64,000 nucleotides of DNA from Hyparrhenia diplandra (taxonomy: Eukaryota; Streptophyta; Magnoliopsida; Poales; Poaceae), in the NCBI GenBank assembly GCA_015847255.1, contig JADLZK010004543.1, positions 2,108,001 through 2,172,000 on the forward strand. The letters run 5' to 3'. The notes beneath the pieces were generated by a model. That model was given only the letters and a program-made list of their open reading frames with translations, did not search any database and was not told the origin of the DNA. Numbering within the stretch: position 1 is the stretch's first letter; every line of letters begins with the position of its first letter. Positions 1 through 12,538 of the stretch are shown piece after piece. The position numbers and the translations under genes are program-made.

Positions 1-1770
1 GTACACACCCACGCCACACATCTGGCCACCTGTGTGTCAGCCCGTCCGTGAGTTCTCCCTTGCCAAGCCTCCATCTTTCTCGGCATGAACACAAGCCCAA
101 TCCTTTTGAAGCATACGTCGAGCACCTAGCCTACGCCCGGCTCTCCTCATGGCAAGGACCTTTGCACACACACACCCACACGAGAACGGTCGAGCACGAC
201 ACTGCACGCATGGGCACAAGCTCATGCCTTTTGCCATCCCACAGCCTCGTCGTTGCACGCACTCATGATGGTCGGCCGTCGAGCCGCTGACGGTCGCCCT
301 TGCTCGCTGTTATACACGCGAGCACACACTGCACGCACGCAGCTGCCATCGAGTGGACGCCGCCACCCCACTGCACAATCCACGCGCACGCCCGTACCCA
401 AGCCAAGGCCTCGCCTTGCCGAGCCTACGTGGCTCGGGAACGTCGTTGCCGGAGCATGGGCCGCCATGGCCACGAGCCATCCATGGCGCCGCCACGTTTC
501 GGCCAGCACAGACTGGAAGCTGCCACCGGACTTCCGCCACCGTGTCCGCCCTCGCCCGTAGGGTAGAAAGTCGCTGTCTTGTTGTCTGGATTGGGACCTA
601 GAACCTCGGCCGCCTAGAACTCGCCCGGCGTGGTGCCGCTCCAAAACCCCGCGTGCCGCCGTTACGCACAACTCCGCAGCCTCGCTCATCGAGAGCTTGC
701 CGTCGAGGTCCGCAAACCAAGCCGTACCTAGCCGCTCCCTTTCTTGTCAAGAAAGGCAACGCCTTGACCTTGCGCCGCGCAGCCGTGAGATTGCCGCCAC
801 GCGCTTGTCGCGTGGCGGACTCCCCCTGAATTGAGGTCGCCGCCGCTGAGCCCTTGGGCTTGCCAACGACATAAATCGATCATTCTTGGGCTGTGGGGCG
901 CTCCTCGTTGTGGGAGACGCCACGCCCGCCGCCGCTGTCCGCGCCCGGCATAGCCGCGCCGTGACTGATCGCCTCCGCCATCTTGTCACCACCGGAAGGC
1001 CTAAGACTCGCGGGAGAGCCGAATCGGCGCCCGAGACGCAGCCTTTGGCCGTTGTTCGCCGCTGGCGGCAGCTCGCCGCTAATGCAGCCAGCGATACAGC
1101 GCCGACGCCGGCACACGGGAGCGCGGTAGCCGCCCAACCGAGCCCCCCATGCGTGACCAAAAACCCCCGAAGAGCCCTAGAATCCGCCCATTTGTCGCTT
1201 AAGACTCGACGAGCACGAGCACGAGCTTCGCCGCCCGCGAGTGTCCCCCCAGAGAGAAGCAGAGGATTTGGGGAAAGAGGAGGAGGCGGCCGTGCCCTGC
1301 ACCTTGTTCACGTGAGCCAGGAGGATGCGAAGAAAGGGTGGGCGTGGTCCATCATAGACCAAGCGGTGGTCTATGGACCACAAACGGTGAGTCCACCATG
1401 GACCGGCCCTTAGTGCGCCAACCCGTGAACCAAGCCCAATAAGAGCCCAGCGCGCCACGTGGCCACACTAGTAGCCTGAAACGTGTCCGGGCGGGCGGCC
1501 CAACCGCCCATATCCAGCCCCTATCCAGCCCATCCGAGCCCAGTCCGGGCCCAGTTAGGTTGACTGTTGACCGTCAGCGTTGACCTGGACCCCACCTGTA
1601 AGCCGCTGTGATCACTGGACCCTGCGTCAGCATGACGTCACCACTGGACCCCCGCCTGCCATGCACTGCTGCCGCTTCAGCCAGCCAGCGCGTGCCAAGG
1701 GTCAGCCCTGGAATATTCCTTCCTTTTCTTTTTCTTATATGAGTTCCACCTTTTGGAAATTCATAGAAAA
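1..1770. other. GC-rich stretch without a supportable gene
   Basis: The first 1.5 kb is GC-rich and open in several frames on both strands. No reading frame shows a recognisable domain, convincing splice sites or consistent codon use. From about 1480 to 1600 there are runs of short CCCA/GGCC-containing repeats typical of grass intergenic DNA. It could be the internal part or LTR of a large retrotransposon cut by the window edge, but no terminus was found. Confidence 0.4.
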
Positions 1771-1800
1771 CTAGTGATTGGTGCGCGCCCATGCGCGCAG
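1771..1800 (-). mobile_element. Helitron 3' terminus (minus strand)
   Basis: Read on the minus strand, a perfect 7-bp hairpin (TGCGCGC, loop of 4, GCGCGCA; plus positions 1782-1799) is followed by seven bases, then CTAG, then T. This is the canonical Helitron 3' end: hairpin, short spacer, CTRR, insertion before T. The element body should extend to higher coordinates. I could not find a matching TC-type 5' end, so its length is unknown. Confidence 0.55.
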
Positions 1801-2850
1801 GTAGTGGCCACAGTTCTATGTGGGAAATAGAATAATACCGATAAAGAATAAATATGACATGTTCTATGCCATGTCAACTATGTGACTGAGTAAAATTATA
1901 AGAAAACGAGCAGCATCATACACATTCACATGTCACTTTGCAAAGTTCGGATAAGGATCGAAAATGAACAGAGACGTAACATGTGTCCTTTGCAAAGTTC
2001 AGTTAAGGATCATAGTCTCGGGTTGTACAATAGGCTCAGGTTTAGATACGATAGTCCCAGGTTCAGAACTGAAATTAACTAAACAGAACTGAGAATCTGA
2101 GATGATTAACTAAATGGCACGAATAAATTGTCAACAACATTATGATGGTCTTTGAATTTGCAAACAACAAAATCAGTATAATAACCTGTTTCCATTAATG
2201 TTAAATGATCCATTAATTAGCAACAACATAGTACAAGAATTAGATGGCACATCACATTAATACCGCTCACTATGATGGTTCAAAACAATACACATCCATA
2301 GGAATACATGAAATTCTAAAAACTGATAAACATCATAGAAAATCTTGATCAGACAACTGAATCAGAAGACAGTTCTCACAGCATCTCCCAGTCTAGGCCC
2401 TCTAGGCCTCTAGGTCCCTATGAAGTCTCCAATGAACAATATTGAGTCAATGCGGTTCCTCCTCAAAGCAGATCGGAAAAGAGGGAGCATCCTTGCTCAT
2501 TAGCCTGGGATTGCTGAAGGTTCGGATTAATATAGCGCTGCAATGGTAGATGAGCAACAATATCAATTCTCAGTTTAGTACATGCCTCTCTTGTTCTTGT
2601 TAGACAGATTGCAGATGGAGAAGTATGTGCATCCTAGATTTCATCTCTCTTTCTACCAAGACACATAGTCGATGAAAAGAGTAGTATGTTAATTCAGCTA
2701 CGGCAAACACCAAGTAATGACCAAGACACAATCGATCATATATACACAAGGGCTGGCTGCAACTGCAACTGTTGGAGACAAATGGGGGGTGCTCTATTTT
2801 AAGCATCTCTGCTTGCTACGTGAATGGATAAATGATAAGAGACATGAACA
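1801..2850. other. AT-rich intergenic DNA
   Basis: No gene or terminal-repeat element is recognisable. A short motif around TTTGCAAAGTTC occurs twice (near 1940 and 1990). The stretch may be the body of the Helitron whose 3' end lies at 1771. Confidence 0.3.
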
Positions 2851-3038
2851 GCAAAGAATGGATGGAACTAACTGATATTAATCAAAAGCATATCAGGCAT
2901 GCGGATATCGGTCTCCCTCTCTATGTGCGGTCGTGCACTCCTAGCAAAGAATGGATGGAACTAACCGATATTAATCAAAAGCATATCGGGCATATGCGGA
3001 TATCGGTCTCCCTCTCTATATGCAGTCGTGCACTCCCA
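2851..3038. repeat. 93-bp tandem duplication, two copies
   Basis: The unit beginning GCAAAGAATGGATGG at 2851 is repeated in direct orientation at 2944, with only a few substitutions and a 2-base insertion in the second copy. Both copies end with CGTGCACTCC. It is open in one frame across both copies, but nothing suggests that it is translated. Confidence 0.85.
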
Positions 3039-4940
3039 AATGGAAAATTCTAGCTATCTCTGCAAACAAACAATAATCCTATTGTAAGTACATAAGAAAC
3101 TATTGATTGAAAGTCTAAAAAACAGTGAAAATTTGCTCGATAAACGATGGGCCTCCCTGTACATGTACTTCTGAATTTGTTGGTGGACATCGACTCCTTT
3201 GAACGTTGTTCTTGTTCCATTGCACAAAGCTATTTGGGTACGATAGTGGTATTTGGATCGAGACGCCACCACGGCAAGAATAAGGGCGTTTGAGGCGGGA
3301 GGAAGTGCGTGGGCGGGGAGGAAGGCGGATAAAATGTCATTATGCGGGTATGATCTCATCGATGGATCTCTAAACCATGTACTAATTTGAGAAAGGCGGA
3401 TAAAATGTCATTTAAATATAAGCCAACCCAACAAGCAAAGCCTAGATTCATTTTTGTTGTGCTATTTCCAAGGTACTCATGTCATTGCTTTTATGAGCAT
3501 CAACCGAGACAATGATTTTTTAAAATAAGTAAAACAATCATATATGTTTCCAAATATTACATTGATTTTTTCGAAAAAGACCCCAAGGGAATTGATAGTA
3601 CCATTGGGGATGTGCGCGGAATCATGGAAACAATATGTACAAACGAAAAGCTGTAGCATACGAAGCATATATGATTTTACCGATTTATAAAACGCATGCC
3701 CATTGTCTAAACTGAATATAAATTTCCATTGAGCCAAGTCTTTGCATTTTTAATCGACACATCGGGAAATCAAATGCAACTTTAGCTAATGTTTACTCTT
3801 GAACATGGCTCTCATTGTCGTAAATATATGGGAATTGCATTTGTCAATCTCAAATGCTTAGCAAATCTTGACCGAAGACACTATTGAATACAAAATCAAA
3901 TAATCGAGCGAAAAAAAAACTTCTCAACGAGAACAAGCTTAGTGTGTGAAAATACCCATCAACCTGGGAGGCTTGATCTTGAGCTCCATTGCTTCATGGT
4001 GGTAATATGGAGCACCTTGGTAAGCATGTCTCACCGGGCCTTGAGACTACCTAAAACACCATAAGAAACGCCAAGTCGTTCGATCCAAGTCAATGCCATG
4101 CCACGGGGAATAGAAAGAGAATGCATCATCAAGTAGCTTTGTCTAGTGTCTTAACGCTCTGGAAGAGATACATATGCAAATCTTGTGCCGTAGGAACAAA
4201 AACCCGAACTATGCTTTGCGGTAGCACTCATGTGAACCAATGGATCAAACTGACACATGCACGCGAGGGAAATGTAAATATTTTTTTAATGAGTCAAACA
4301 GGGAAGGAACATCGGAACCTAGCTGAACCAAGTCATTACCGGCACATCACCACACCGCCGCCGCTCTTGGCCGGCAATACCTCGCTCACCCAATCGTGAA
4401 AATCAAGAGAAATGTAATCAAGAGAAAAATGACGGACCACAACCATATACAATGCGAATCAAGAGAAAAATGACTGGAGTATTGGTAGAAGAAATGTAAT
4501 CATACCATATAAAGTAGAGCTACGAGCTTCCAAATTGTAGTAGCTAAGAAGCATCTAAGAAGCACACATCTTAACTGTCCTCATAACTCATCGAGCCGTA
4601 ATTTTAAACAAAATCTGTCATCACAAATCCAGATTTAAACAATCGAAATCATCACGTCCTACTCCACACACTAAATCCATATATCCAAATCGAAATACCA
4701 CAACCATCTCCTCTTCTAAGCCCAACCAATCACCAAATATCGTCATCATAAATCACTAAAGGCTGGTGCAAGAACCAAAGTCAAGATATATCTAATACTC
4801 TTGGCCTTTGAACTATACTCTCGGCGTGGGCAGATCCGGGGGAAGCGAATGGACCCGCCATAGAATCTCTCGATCCGGTCATGGATGTCGGGATGAACCC
4901 CACCCAAAAACGCCGACCAACACGGATCGATTCTAGACCC
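3039..4940. other. Intergenic DNA, nothing recognised
   Basis: AT-rich sequence without a credible coding exon or terminal repeats. An 18-bp motif around GGCGGATAAAATGTCATT is present twice (near 3324 and 3394). Confidence 0.3.
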
Positions 4941-5400
4941 CGATGAGTGAAGGAGTGGAGAAGCAAGCTAGAATGGCCACTGCACCGCCCGACGCGGCAC
5001 GCGCCACGCCAGCGCTAGCGGCCGCCGCGCGCTGCCGCTGGCCAGCGCCGTCGGGCCGTCAGCGCCAGCGCCCTTCGCTGGCTCGCGTCGCTGGCCGCGC
5101 AAGATCCGCCGCGCGCCGCCAGCGTGGCTGCCCAGCCGGGCAGCGCGCCGAGCAGCCAAGGCCGTCTGGCGCTAGCGCTTCGCGCCGCCGCGCCGCCACG
5201 CTTGAGGGAGAGAGGAGGGAGAGGGAGGCGGCCGCTTCTTTTTGGGAGAGTGAGGGAAAGGGTAGGGTTAGGTTTGGAAGCCGGTATATATATATATGAT
5301 GCGGAGGGAGGAAGGAGAACCGTTGGATCGAGGATCGGACGGTCAAAAATAATTAGGGTGATGTGGATAGCTTGGCGTAGGTTTCTCCACAACAAATTTA
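4941..5400. other. GC-rich block with TATA-like tract
   Basis: A strongly GC-rich, alanine/arginine-coding-like block (about 4970-5230) is followed on its right by an alternating TA tract at about 5284-5297. Read on the minus strand, the order is TATA-like tract, then a pyrimidine-rich leader (CCTAACCCTACCC), then the GC-rich block, which would suit a promoter and 5' UTR. No recognisable protein follows, so it may instead be part of a retrotransposon LTR. Confidence 0.25.
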
Positions 5401-6600
5401 CTCTTTAAATTCATCGACCTCAGAAAAATATGAAACCGGCACCCATATTTTTCTAAAATCGAGCCCTACGCTACCAGCAAATGCCTAAGTGCATTTGCCC
5501 ACTTTATCTTGCACTTACCATTCAAACCTTCTCTTTTTTATATATATGATTTATTCAAATATATATATTCTTAAATCATGCCTTCGCTAATCTTTCTCCC
5601 TTGTCGCTATGGAATCGTGCTACTCCTCGGACTTTTTAGTGTTAGCTTAGTTCTTGTGGTGTTTTAGCTCTTTAAGTTGATCTCACCCGAGCTACGAGTG
5701 TTAGCGCCTAGCCTCGTTTCTCGGACATGGTCATTACGGATTTCGATGTCGATGTCAATATCGACGCGGATCTCAACCGCACACGTCGAGACCTCTATGA
5801 CCTAGTTTAGTGGGATACGAGTTAGGAGCCAACCTTTCGTAGAGCGGCGAGAGCCAACTTCATGGGGGTTAAGCTCATGGCCTCGCCATGACGATCGGGC
5901 TATACCTCTTTTCTCTCGTGTTTTCTTCTTGGTTATTCGTATTTAGCCACTCCTTTCGGTTCTCGTTAATCTAATGACGTGCGGATCAAAAGTAGTGTGT
6001 AGTGGTGTTTGCTTAGAATGAGCTAAGGTCTATGCCATTTATCTAATGCCGTAGAGGTCGAACACGATCGACCCATGAAATACGAGCAAGGCTATGACTG
6101 GAGCTCATGATATTCGCCGAGAGGGCTCAGTCGTCCCCTTTTGTGTTCTTTCGGTGTCGTAGTCCTTTTGAGTCCTGTCGCCTCTTTTTGATTGATTGCT
6201 CTCTTGTCGCGTGTAGTCTCACGAGATAGTTGCTTCGAGGGTAGCGTTGGACCGGAGCTCGATCGAGAAGGAGAGCATGAAGAACAACAGGACCGTGGAG
6301 TGGAGTTGCCCCTAGAGGAGACCTTGGGGTACGACTACCACACTGACGAAGCTAGTACTACTACTTCCTCTATATCGCAGGTGTCATTGCAGCACTTTAC
6401 TTTAGATAATCCTATTTAGACATTGCAAATAGATATGCTAGTGCTTTTACTTTACTCCTTTGCTAGTATATGATGCATGCTTTTGCCTGAGCCCTAAATG
6501 CCTTGCTTGAAACCCATCCACCACAAATTACCCAGCCTTGCGCTCGCACTTATATATCTCTACCTGATTGCTTGCACTCGCTGCTATATCCCACTTACGT
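5401..6600 (+). other. Possible decayed retrotransposon segment
   Basis: The sequence is moderately GC-rich and has an open frame at 6192-6419 ending near SQVSLQHFTLDNP. I recall similar acidic segments from grass retrotransposon gag regions but cannot assign a family. No LTR pair, primer-binding site or reverse transcriptase was found. It may belong to one element together with the GC-rich block at 4.94-5.4 kb. Confidence 0.25.
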
Positions 6601-6779
6601 GTATATATATGAACCAGAATATATGTGTCGGGCGTTGAGTATGGTGTCGGGCGACTTCGGTGCCCGGTGACTTGTGCCGCCTAGGGAGTGAGATTCTGTG
6701 TATGCCTTGGGTGTAGATGTATACTTAGAACCATTTGCAGAGGTGTTTAACGTTTTCTATCTAGATCCGACGGTATGTA

Positions 6780-7189
6780 TCTATATAAAAACAGAATTGT
6801 GGATGTTAGCTTGTGTTATTTCTATACAATATGTCGACTATGCTTGTGAACGTCACAGATATCATGTTACTATGCACCGATTTGGAGAATGAAAATGGTT
6901 TAGATACGAAAACAATAGTGGTAGCTGTTGTATAAACCAAGAGCAAATCAAGCAAGTTGCGTAATCACCGTGAAGCTGATGTTTAACTTCAAAGACTAGA
7001 GTGCTATATGGAACCTATATTGGAGAATCAGATTGAAATCTTATACACCGTTCAGAGACTTGACAATCCCTAAAAATAATAATGACCATTATACGTATAT
7101 GAAGTGTCACGTGTCTACCGAGCTCACATGGACGTGTGAGGTTTAATCAAAAAATAATTCCCGGTGCAACACACGGGCATATTTGCTAG
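6780..7189 (+). mobile_element. Small non-autonomous Helitron
   Basis: The right end is a clear Helitron 3' terminus: hairpin CCCGGTGCAACACACGGG at 7160-7177, then CATATTTG, then CTAG at 7186-7189 followed by T. The proposed 5' end is TCTATATAAAAACAG at 6780, preceded by A, which fits insertion between A and T. That gives about 410 bp without coding capacity. The 3' end is almost the reverse complement of the ends at 55504 and 59752, so the three belong to one family. The 5' end is less certain. Confidence 0.6.
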
Positions 7190-7572
7190 TAATATTAATT
7201 TTAAGTAATAAAATGATGCATCATCACACTGCAGTACTTTGGCCCGGGTCTATATCTGTATATATATATAGCATGTCCTTTGAAACCAAACAAAGGGGAG
7301 GTTTCATTGAGGGAGAGAGAATGTTTCATTTCCTTCCTGTTTTTTTCTTTTTGGGATCGAAGGCCTCAGGATTCTAAAGGAAACACAATTGGGGGCACCA
7401 ATTTGTTTTCCTTCTTCTCCAAGAGGGAGATGACCTCACAATAGATACGATTTCCTACCTTGTGACATTCATTTTTTCAAGAGCACGCCTAAAAAGCGCG
7501 TTTTTACCTTGTTCCATTCATGATAATTGTGCAATGGAAAATGGAACCTGTTGAGGGAGAATGGGAGATAGA

Positions 7573-8537
7573 CACTAGTAACGAAATGATGTTGCGTGAT
7601 CTTTCAATATTTTCGTGGCGGGCACTTTGCCCGTCACGGAAAATACCCGCCACATCCCAAGTATAAAAGCAAGCCTTAGGGTTCACTCCCATCAGCACCC
7701 CTTTCCTTCTCGGGTCGCGCACACTTTCCTCTCTCCTTTCGGCCCGGCGTCTCCCCCGTCTCCTATCCGCCCCCAATCTCTCTCGGCCTTTGGCGCAGGC
7801 GAGGCGGCGCGCGAGGCGAGGGCTAAGCGATGGCGCGGCGCGAGCACGGGCGTGAGGGCGAGGGCGCGTCAGCGCGAGGCGAGGCGAAAGCACGGCGCAC
7901 GCAGCGGCGGGGTGAGCACGGCGTGCAAAGCGAGCGGCGCGGCGGAGGTGTCCTCCCACTCCCGACGACAGATGACTACGACGCCCCATCGAACGAGCAA
8001 GCGTGGCTGGCCCCGTGATCGAATGACGAGGGAGGCTTTCCGGCCCGGTCGACGACGCCAGGTGGCCCTCGCCTGGTCGACGACGAGGTGGCCCTCGCTC
8101 CCGGTCGGCGGCGAGGAGGCCCGCCAGCGCCTCCGGATCAGCGGCGAGGTGGCCCTCCGAGGAGCCACGGTGGATTCGCTGCAGTGCGGCTTCAACCTGG
8201 CGGATCTGGCGAGGCGCGGCTCCGGCGGCGGGACACCGCACCCGGCGTCGTCGTGGATGCGGGTGCAGACCTGGGCTTCGGCGGTGGTCGGATGGGCCCT
8301 GCGGGCTCGACGATGGGCTCGGCGGGGCTGTACAGTTTTGTTTTCTTTTTTTTTTTTCGAACCATACCGTGGCGGGCATCCTAATCTGCCCGCCGCGGAT
8401 ATTCCTTTACCGTGGCGGGACTTTGTAGCCCCCACCATAAAAAAAGTCGATAAGTGACCTTTCATTAGTGGCAGACTCACGGTGCCCATACGCAAAATCA
8501 ATTTCGCCCGTCACCCAAAATCCTTTGGGTACTAGTG
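7573..8537. mobile_element. CACTA-1, non-autonomous CACTA element
   Basis: The termini are CACTAGTAACG at the left and its partner ending TACTAGTG at the right, the hallmark of CACTA (En/Spm) elements. Subterminal repeats around GTGGCGGGC and its complement lie just inside both ends (7615-7660 and 8365-8445). The flanking triplets AGA and AAG do not match, so the target duplication is not confirmed. The interior is very GC-rich and open on both strands without a recognisable domain; no transposase is present. Confidence 0.65.
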
Positions 8538-8751
8538 AAGAATATTTTTGCTTCGAGATCGTTTCAATTCATGATTTTTCTTACGCCAAAAACAATTGGA
8601 TGTGGAAGGCCTCAGGATTGTAAGGCATCTTGTAGAATAATATAATTGGTGGAAAATTTGATATATTGCATTGGGTCTCATGGGCTAATATTGCATTGGA
8701 CCTTATGGGCTGATTACATAGAGTACATAGGACTAACGCCTCATGTGGGTA

Positions 8752-9649
8752 TCGGACACAACCAGGCAATGGAAGCAAGCCATCTTCCTCTTCTCGACCT
8801 TTCTTCCCCTTTCTACGATTACGAGAGAGTGGAAAAGCGATCTCGATTCGGCGCCGATCTCGCCCGGCTAATTTCTCGTGTCCGTGATCGTCCAGGTGTC
8901 GGAGGTGGAGAGGAGCTGCGGGATCAATGGCCGTTGTTCATACTACTACCTAGTTTAGTTTTTTCAGATCCGTGCAGTGGCCGATTGGTGGAGAGGTCGT
9001 TCTTGGTTAAGGAATAATCTTCACCGCCCCTTCTCCATTTCTGCCGGTGGTAGCGGAAGAAATTTTGGATGTCTTCTACCTCGTCGGATCTAGGGTTTCC
9101 TTTGAAGCTCTAGATTTTGGCGGAAGGACTTTGTCCTCCTTCGGCTTCTTAGGTGTCCCAAGACTGCGTCGTTGTGCTCTTGAGAAGCTTCTAGGAGGTA
9201 TGGCTACTACTACTCTGAGGATTCCGGTGATGGTTTTCTGGCATCTGGGTGGGCGATTTCTCTCCCCTCTCGGTTGCTTTGTCGTTTGTCGACTTGGAGT
9301 TACCTGATGCTTACGGCAACTCCCATGTTACACAATGGCGAGATGGCCTTCAGCTTGGGCATTCATCGGATCTACAACATGTTCTTGGGGCATGCTACTT
9401 GTTGTGCCATTCAAAAAAAATGTCTTTTCGGGATGGGCGGTGGCTTCAAGTTGCAACCTCGATGTGCTGCAGTTTGCGTGTCGGCGGCTTCTCCACTTTC
9501 ACGGGCGATGCGACGATCGGGACTCTGCAAGACCCTTGTATGGACTTCAATGTAATTTTATTTTTGTTCAAGGGTGTTCTTGTAAGTTGCCATGTAAACC
9601 TTGAATTATTCCTATGAAATACAATCCCGGTTTTCTCAAAAATAAAACA
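8752..9649 (+). mobile_element. Retroposed 0.9-kb insert with 13-bp target duplication
   Basis: The sequence CCTCATGTGGGTA occurs at 8739-8751 and again at 9650-9662, exactly flanking 898 bp that split the LTR. The right end of the insert is A-rich (CAAAAATAAAA). A long target duplication plus an A-rich tail is the signature of LINE-mediated retroposition. The insert has several overlapping open stretches (for example 9047-9307 plus) but none I recognise. It could be a processed transcript, a LINE 5'/3' chimera or a SINE-like element. Confidence 0.7.
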
Positions 9650-9922
9650 CCTCATGTGGGTAGACAATGTGGTATTATTCCTATTTACTCTAACATCCCC
9701 GATCCACAGCGGGAGCACTACTGAGCGGTGTGAGATCGAGAAGAAGTTGACTACGCCACGGAGATCGACATGGATGATCTGTTGGGGGCAGCGCTAGGAA
9801 ATTTGGCGAGGGGGCGCCCTTGATGTGCGCCGTGGGAGATGACTGCCGGCGCGCGGAAGGCAGGATCGTGGCGAGCCGCAGAAGGCTAGCCTAGGATCTC
9901 AAACCCTAATACGCTGATACCA

Positions 9923-10051
9923 TGTAGAATAATATAATTGGTGGAATATTTGATATATTGCATTGGGCCTCGTGGGCTGATTATATAGGGTACATAGGAC
10001 TAACACTTCGTGTTGATAGACAATGTGGTACTATTCCTATTTACTCTAACA
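9923..10051 (-). repeat. 5' LTR of the TRIM/SMART-like element
   Basis: An intact 129-bp copy with TG...CA ends in both orientations. The partner LTR is 8631-8751 continued at 9663-9695. Confidence 0.75.
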
Positions 10052-12530
10052 CATACGTCATGTCACTATGACACAAACCGTTGTATAGACCAACCTACAA
10101 AAGCAATAAGTTTTGGTCAATGTGAGATGAGAGGCCACGAACCATACCATAGATAGGACGTCCTAGCTTGTGATATACATGGAGGATGCTGTGGGTATGT
10201 GGTGGAGTGGAGAATGGATCCGGTTGCCTTCACAGATGGAGTCAGTACAGGGACCAATAGACCCAGATGTAATCAACAGATGGCTCATGCGGAGAAATGA
10301 CAACGGGTTCCGTTGTATAGTAGAAGCCGGAGTTACCAAGTGCCTCTGAAAATAAACGGAGGTGCCTCCGAAAGCTCTGTTTTAGTGTTGCATTCAAAGA
10401 ATAACATTCTCAGTCATTTGTCATACTGAAAGTGTACATCTCTGTGTAGAGTTTATTAAACTGGTATAGTAGCCTTGCTCAAGGACACGAGCGGCCTTGC
10501 AACCTCTACACTAAAGATGATGACTAGTGTTTGTTAATTGTTCAAGGTTTACCGTTTTCTGCTTTACATTACTTATGTTATAATGATCATGGTTTCTGGG
10601 TATGTTATTACCTTGCTATTCTTGTTGAGTTTGACATGAACTTACTCTTGCTATTTCCCCACACCTCAGTAGAAGTTTAGGCTTGTGATCAACCAGTCAG
10701 TTAGTCCCTGTGAGTGAAGTCTACACCTGAAGCTCGGAGTGCTTTTCCACTGTTTGCTATCTAAGGTTATATTATTTTGTATTAAGTATGTTATATATAA
10801 AGCATTGTTTACTTGATACTACCCTTTATTTGTAGCTATATGTGAGATTTGACTTCCAGGGCTCACATATGGTGTTCATCTGGTTTTGTCCTTAAAACCG
10901 GGTGATAAGGAAAAATTACTAACAATGCAGGCCCAGCGTGGCAGCGCCTCCTTCATCTCGCTGACGATCGTTACAGAACCTGCAGAGAAAACAACATCGT
11001 GTACCTTCGGTCGTGCTCTTTGGAGAAAGTGATCGAAGAGGTCCTCTTGGATAACCAAAACCTTCTTTGGTTGTGCGTCACTACTCTGGTCGGCCAGCTA
11101 TCGTAACACACTGTCAAGGGCCTGTGAAGCCGAAGAGATCTTCGGCGATACGACGCCCAAAGATCTATTCGGCGATACGACAACCGAAGATCTATTCGGC
11201 GAGTCTGCTGACCTCGCTCACTTGTCACGTTCTCCCATCTTGACGAAGACCCTGATAATCTCCAGTACCTCCTTCATCTGGTGTGACGGCGTGCAGTGGG
11301 GGGTTAGGGGGTGGCGAACGTGCCCCTCTGGCCCCAACAGATACTTTTGAATTGCTTTCTTGTTTCACTCTAATTAAAAATAACCTAATTCCGCATAAAA
11401 AACATACAACATGTGAGTGTCTAAAATGTTTTAAAACACACCGTGGCATGTTCAATCAACATAAGATAACTTAATTGTCATGCATTTAACAGGTAGTATT
11501 TATTAGGGATAATATAGCAAGCATGATTATATGGTCATCAGTATTGTGTCATACATGGTAACAATTAGTTAGTATACATAGCTTTGACAATGTGTGGGAA
11601 CACTCCAAATTCCAGTTACAGCAACACAGATCCATAGGGTACAGATAAACAACGAACCTCTCAGAAATATCGACTCTCTAGAGCAGAATCTCTGTTACCA
11701 TCCATCCATACCACAGTTGTGCTAAATCATTAACAATATCATTTGTAAAATTAATCGATTTCAAGAATTGCGAGTCCGCCTCGAAATCCGATCACAACAC
11801 TGCAATGTAGGATGAGCTGCTCAATAGTTTGAACAATTGAAAACAACCCACATATATATAATATTATTTACTGAATGCACCACATGTTGTACATTTCCTC
11901 TCTATGATATATAGAACGCTATAACAGACATGTGAAGTACAATTAGACAGCATGACTCATAAATTGCAGGGTTTATCTTGTCATCAAGCCATTGACTGGA
12001 TTATGTGTAATTGTGTATCATGATGAAACGTAACATTAATGTGGTGATTAGGAAGTCAAAATCCTTCCCTAAACATCCGACTCGAGGTTCAGATTTACAA
12101 TGTCTCGTAGGATGTTATGGGGCGTCAATCTTTTTTTGGAGGGGGTGGCTGAATAGGATGATTATTTTTTTACCAGATCAGTAGAGGAATCCCTACCTAA
12201 TATTTTTGCTTTTCAATTGAATAAAAAGAATGTTATGTACATACCAAGAAGATGATTAATTAGAGGGGCTGGATTAGTGCAAACAAAAAAATTAGAGGGG
12301 CTGGATCAGTTAGAGGTAGAATTGGATATGATTTTTAGAATATGATCGTGGCTCCAGAGGGCTTAGGAATCCTCTCCATATAAAGAAACAACAATGATGA
12401 GAAATAGTAAAGATGAACTGAAAATAAACCCTCCAACACCACAACAAAAGATCTTTTGCATGGCTTTTATTAATTATTAACTGTGCCAGTTTTTGAAAAA
12501 ACACCACGGTTAATCGAGGCCAACAAGCAA
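10052..12530. other. Intergenic DNA, nothing recognised
   Basis: No gene is supportable. From about 11130 to 11205 a motif of about 26 bp around GATCTATTCGGCGATACGAC is repeated in tandem, imperfectly, two to three times, inside a short GC-richer patch (10920-11330) that could be a retrotransposon scrap. Confidence 0.3.
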
Positions 12531-12538
12531 GCCCGAGA

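Larger units (their letters stand above)
8631..10051 (-). mobile_element. TRIM/SMART-like mini LTR retrotransposon, interrupted
   Basis: Two direct repeats of about 129-160 bp (8631-9695 without its insert, and 9923-10051) bracket only about 227 bp. Read on the minus strand, each repeat begins TGTTAGAGTAAATAGG and ends TTCTACA. The 5' LTR (10051-9923) is followed at once by TGGTATCAGCG, a primer-binding site for initiator-Met tRNA. There is no coding capacity. The flanks CATCT and CATAC agree at only three of five positions. The left LTR was later split by the retroposon at 8752-9649. Confidence 0.75.

Noticed and set aside
222..1413. Several open frames in the first 1.4 kb
   Set aside because: All are Arg/Ala/Pro-rich with no domain or splice support and overlap one another on both strands.
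4943..5299. Protein-coding gene in the GC-rich block
   Set aside because: Composition-driven frames on both strands; no domain, start context or splice site supports any of them.
7504..8457. Overlapping long open frames on both strands (about 280-290 codons)
   Set aside because: They lie in the GC-rich interior of CACTA-1, are low-complexity Arg/Ala/Pro-rich, and contain no domain. GC-rich DNA is open by chance.
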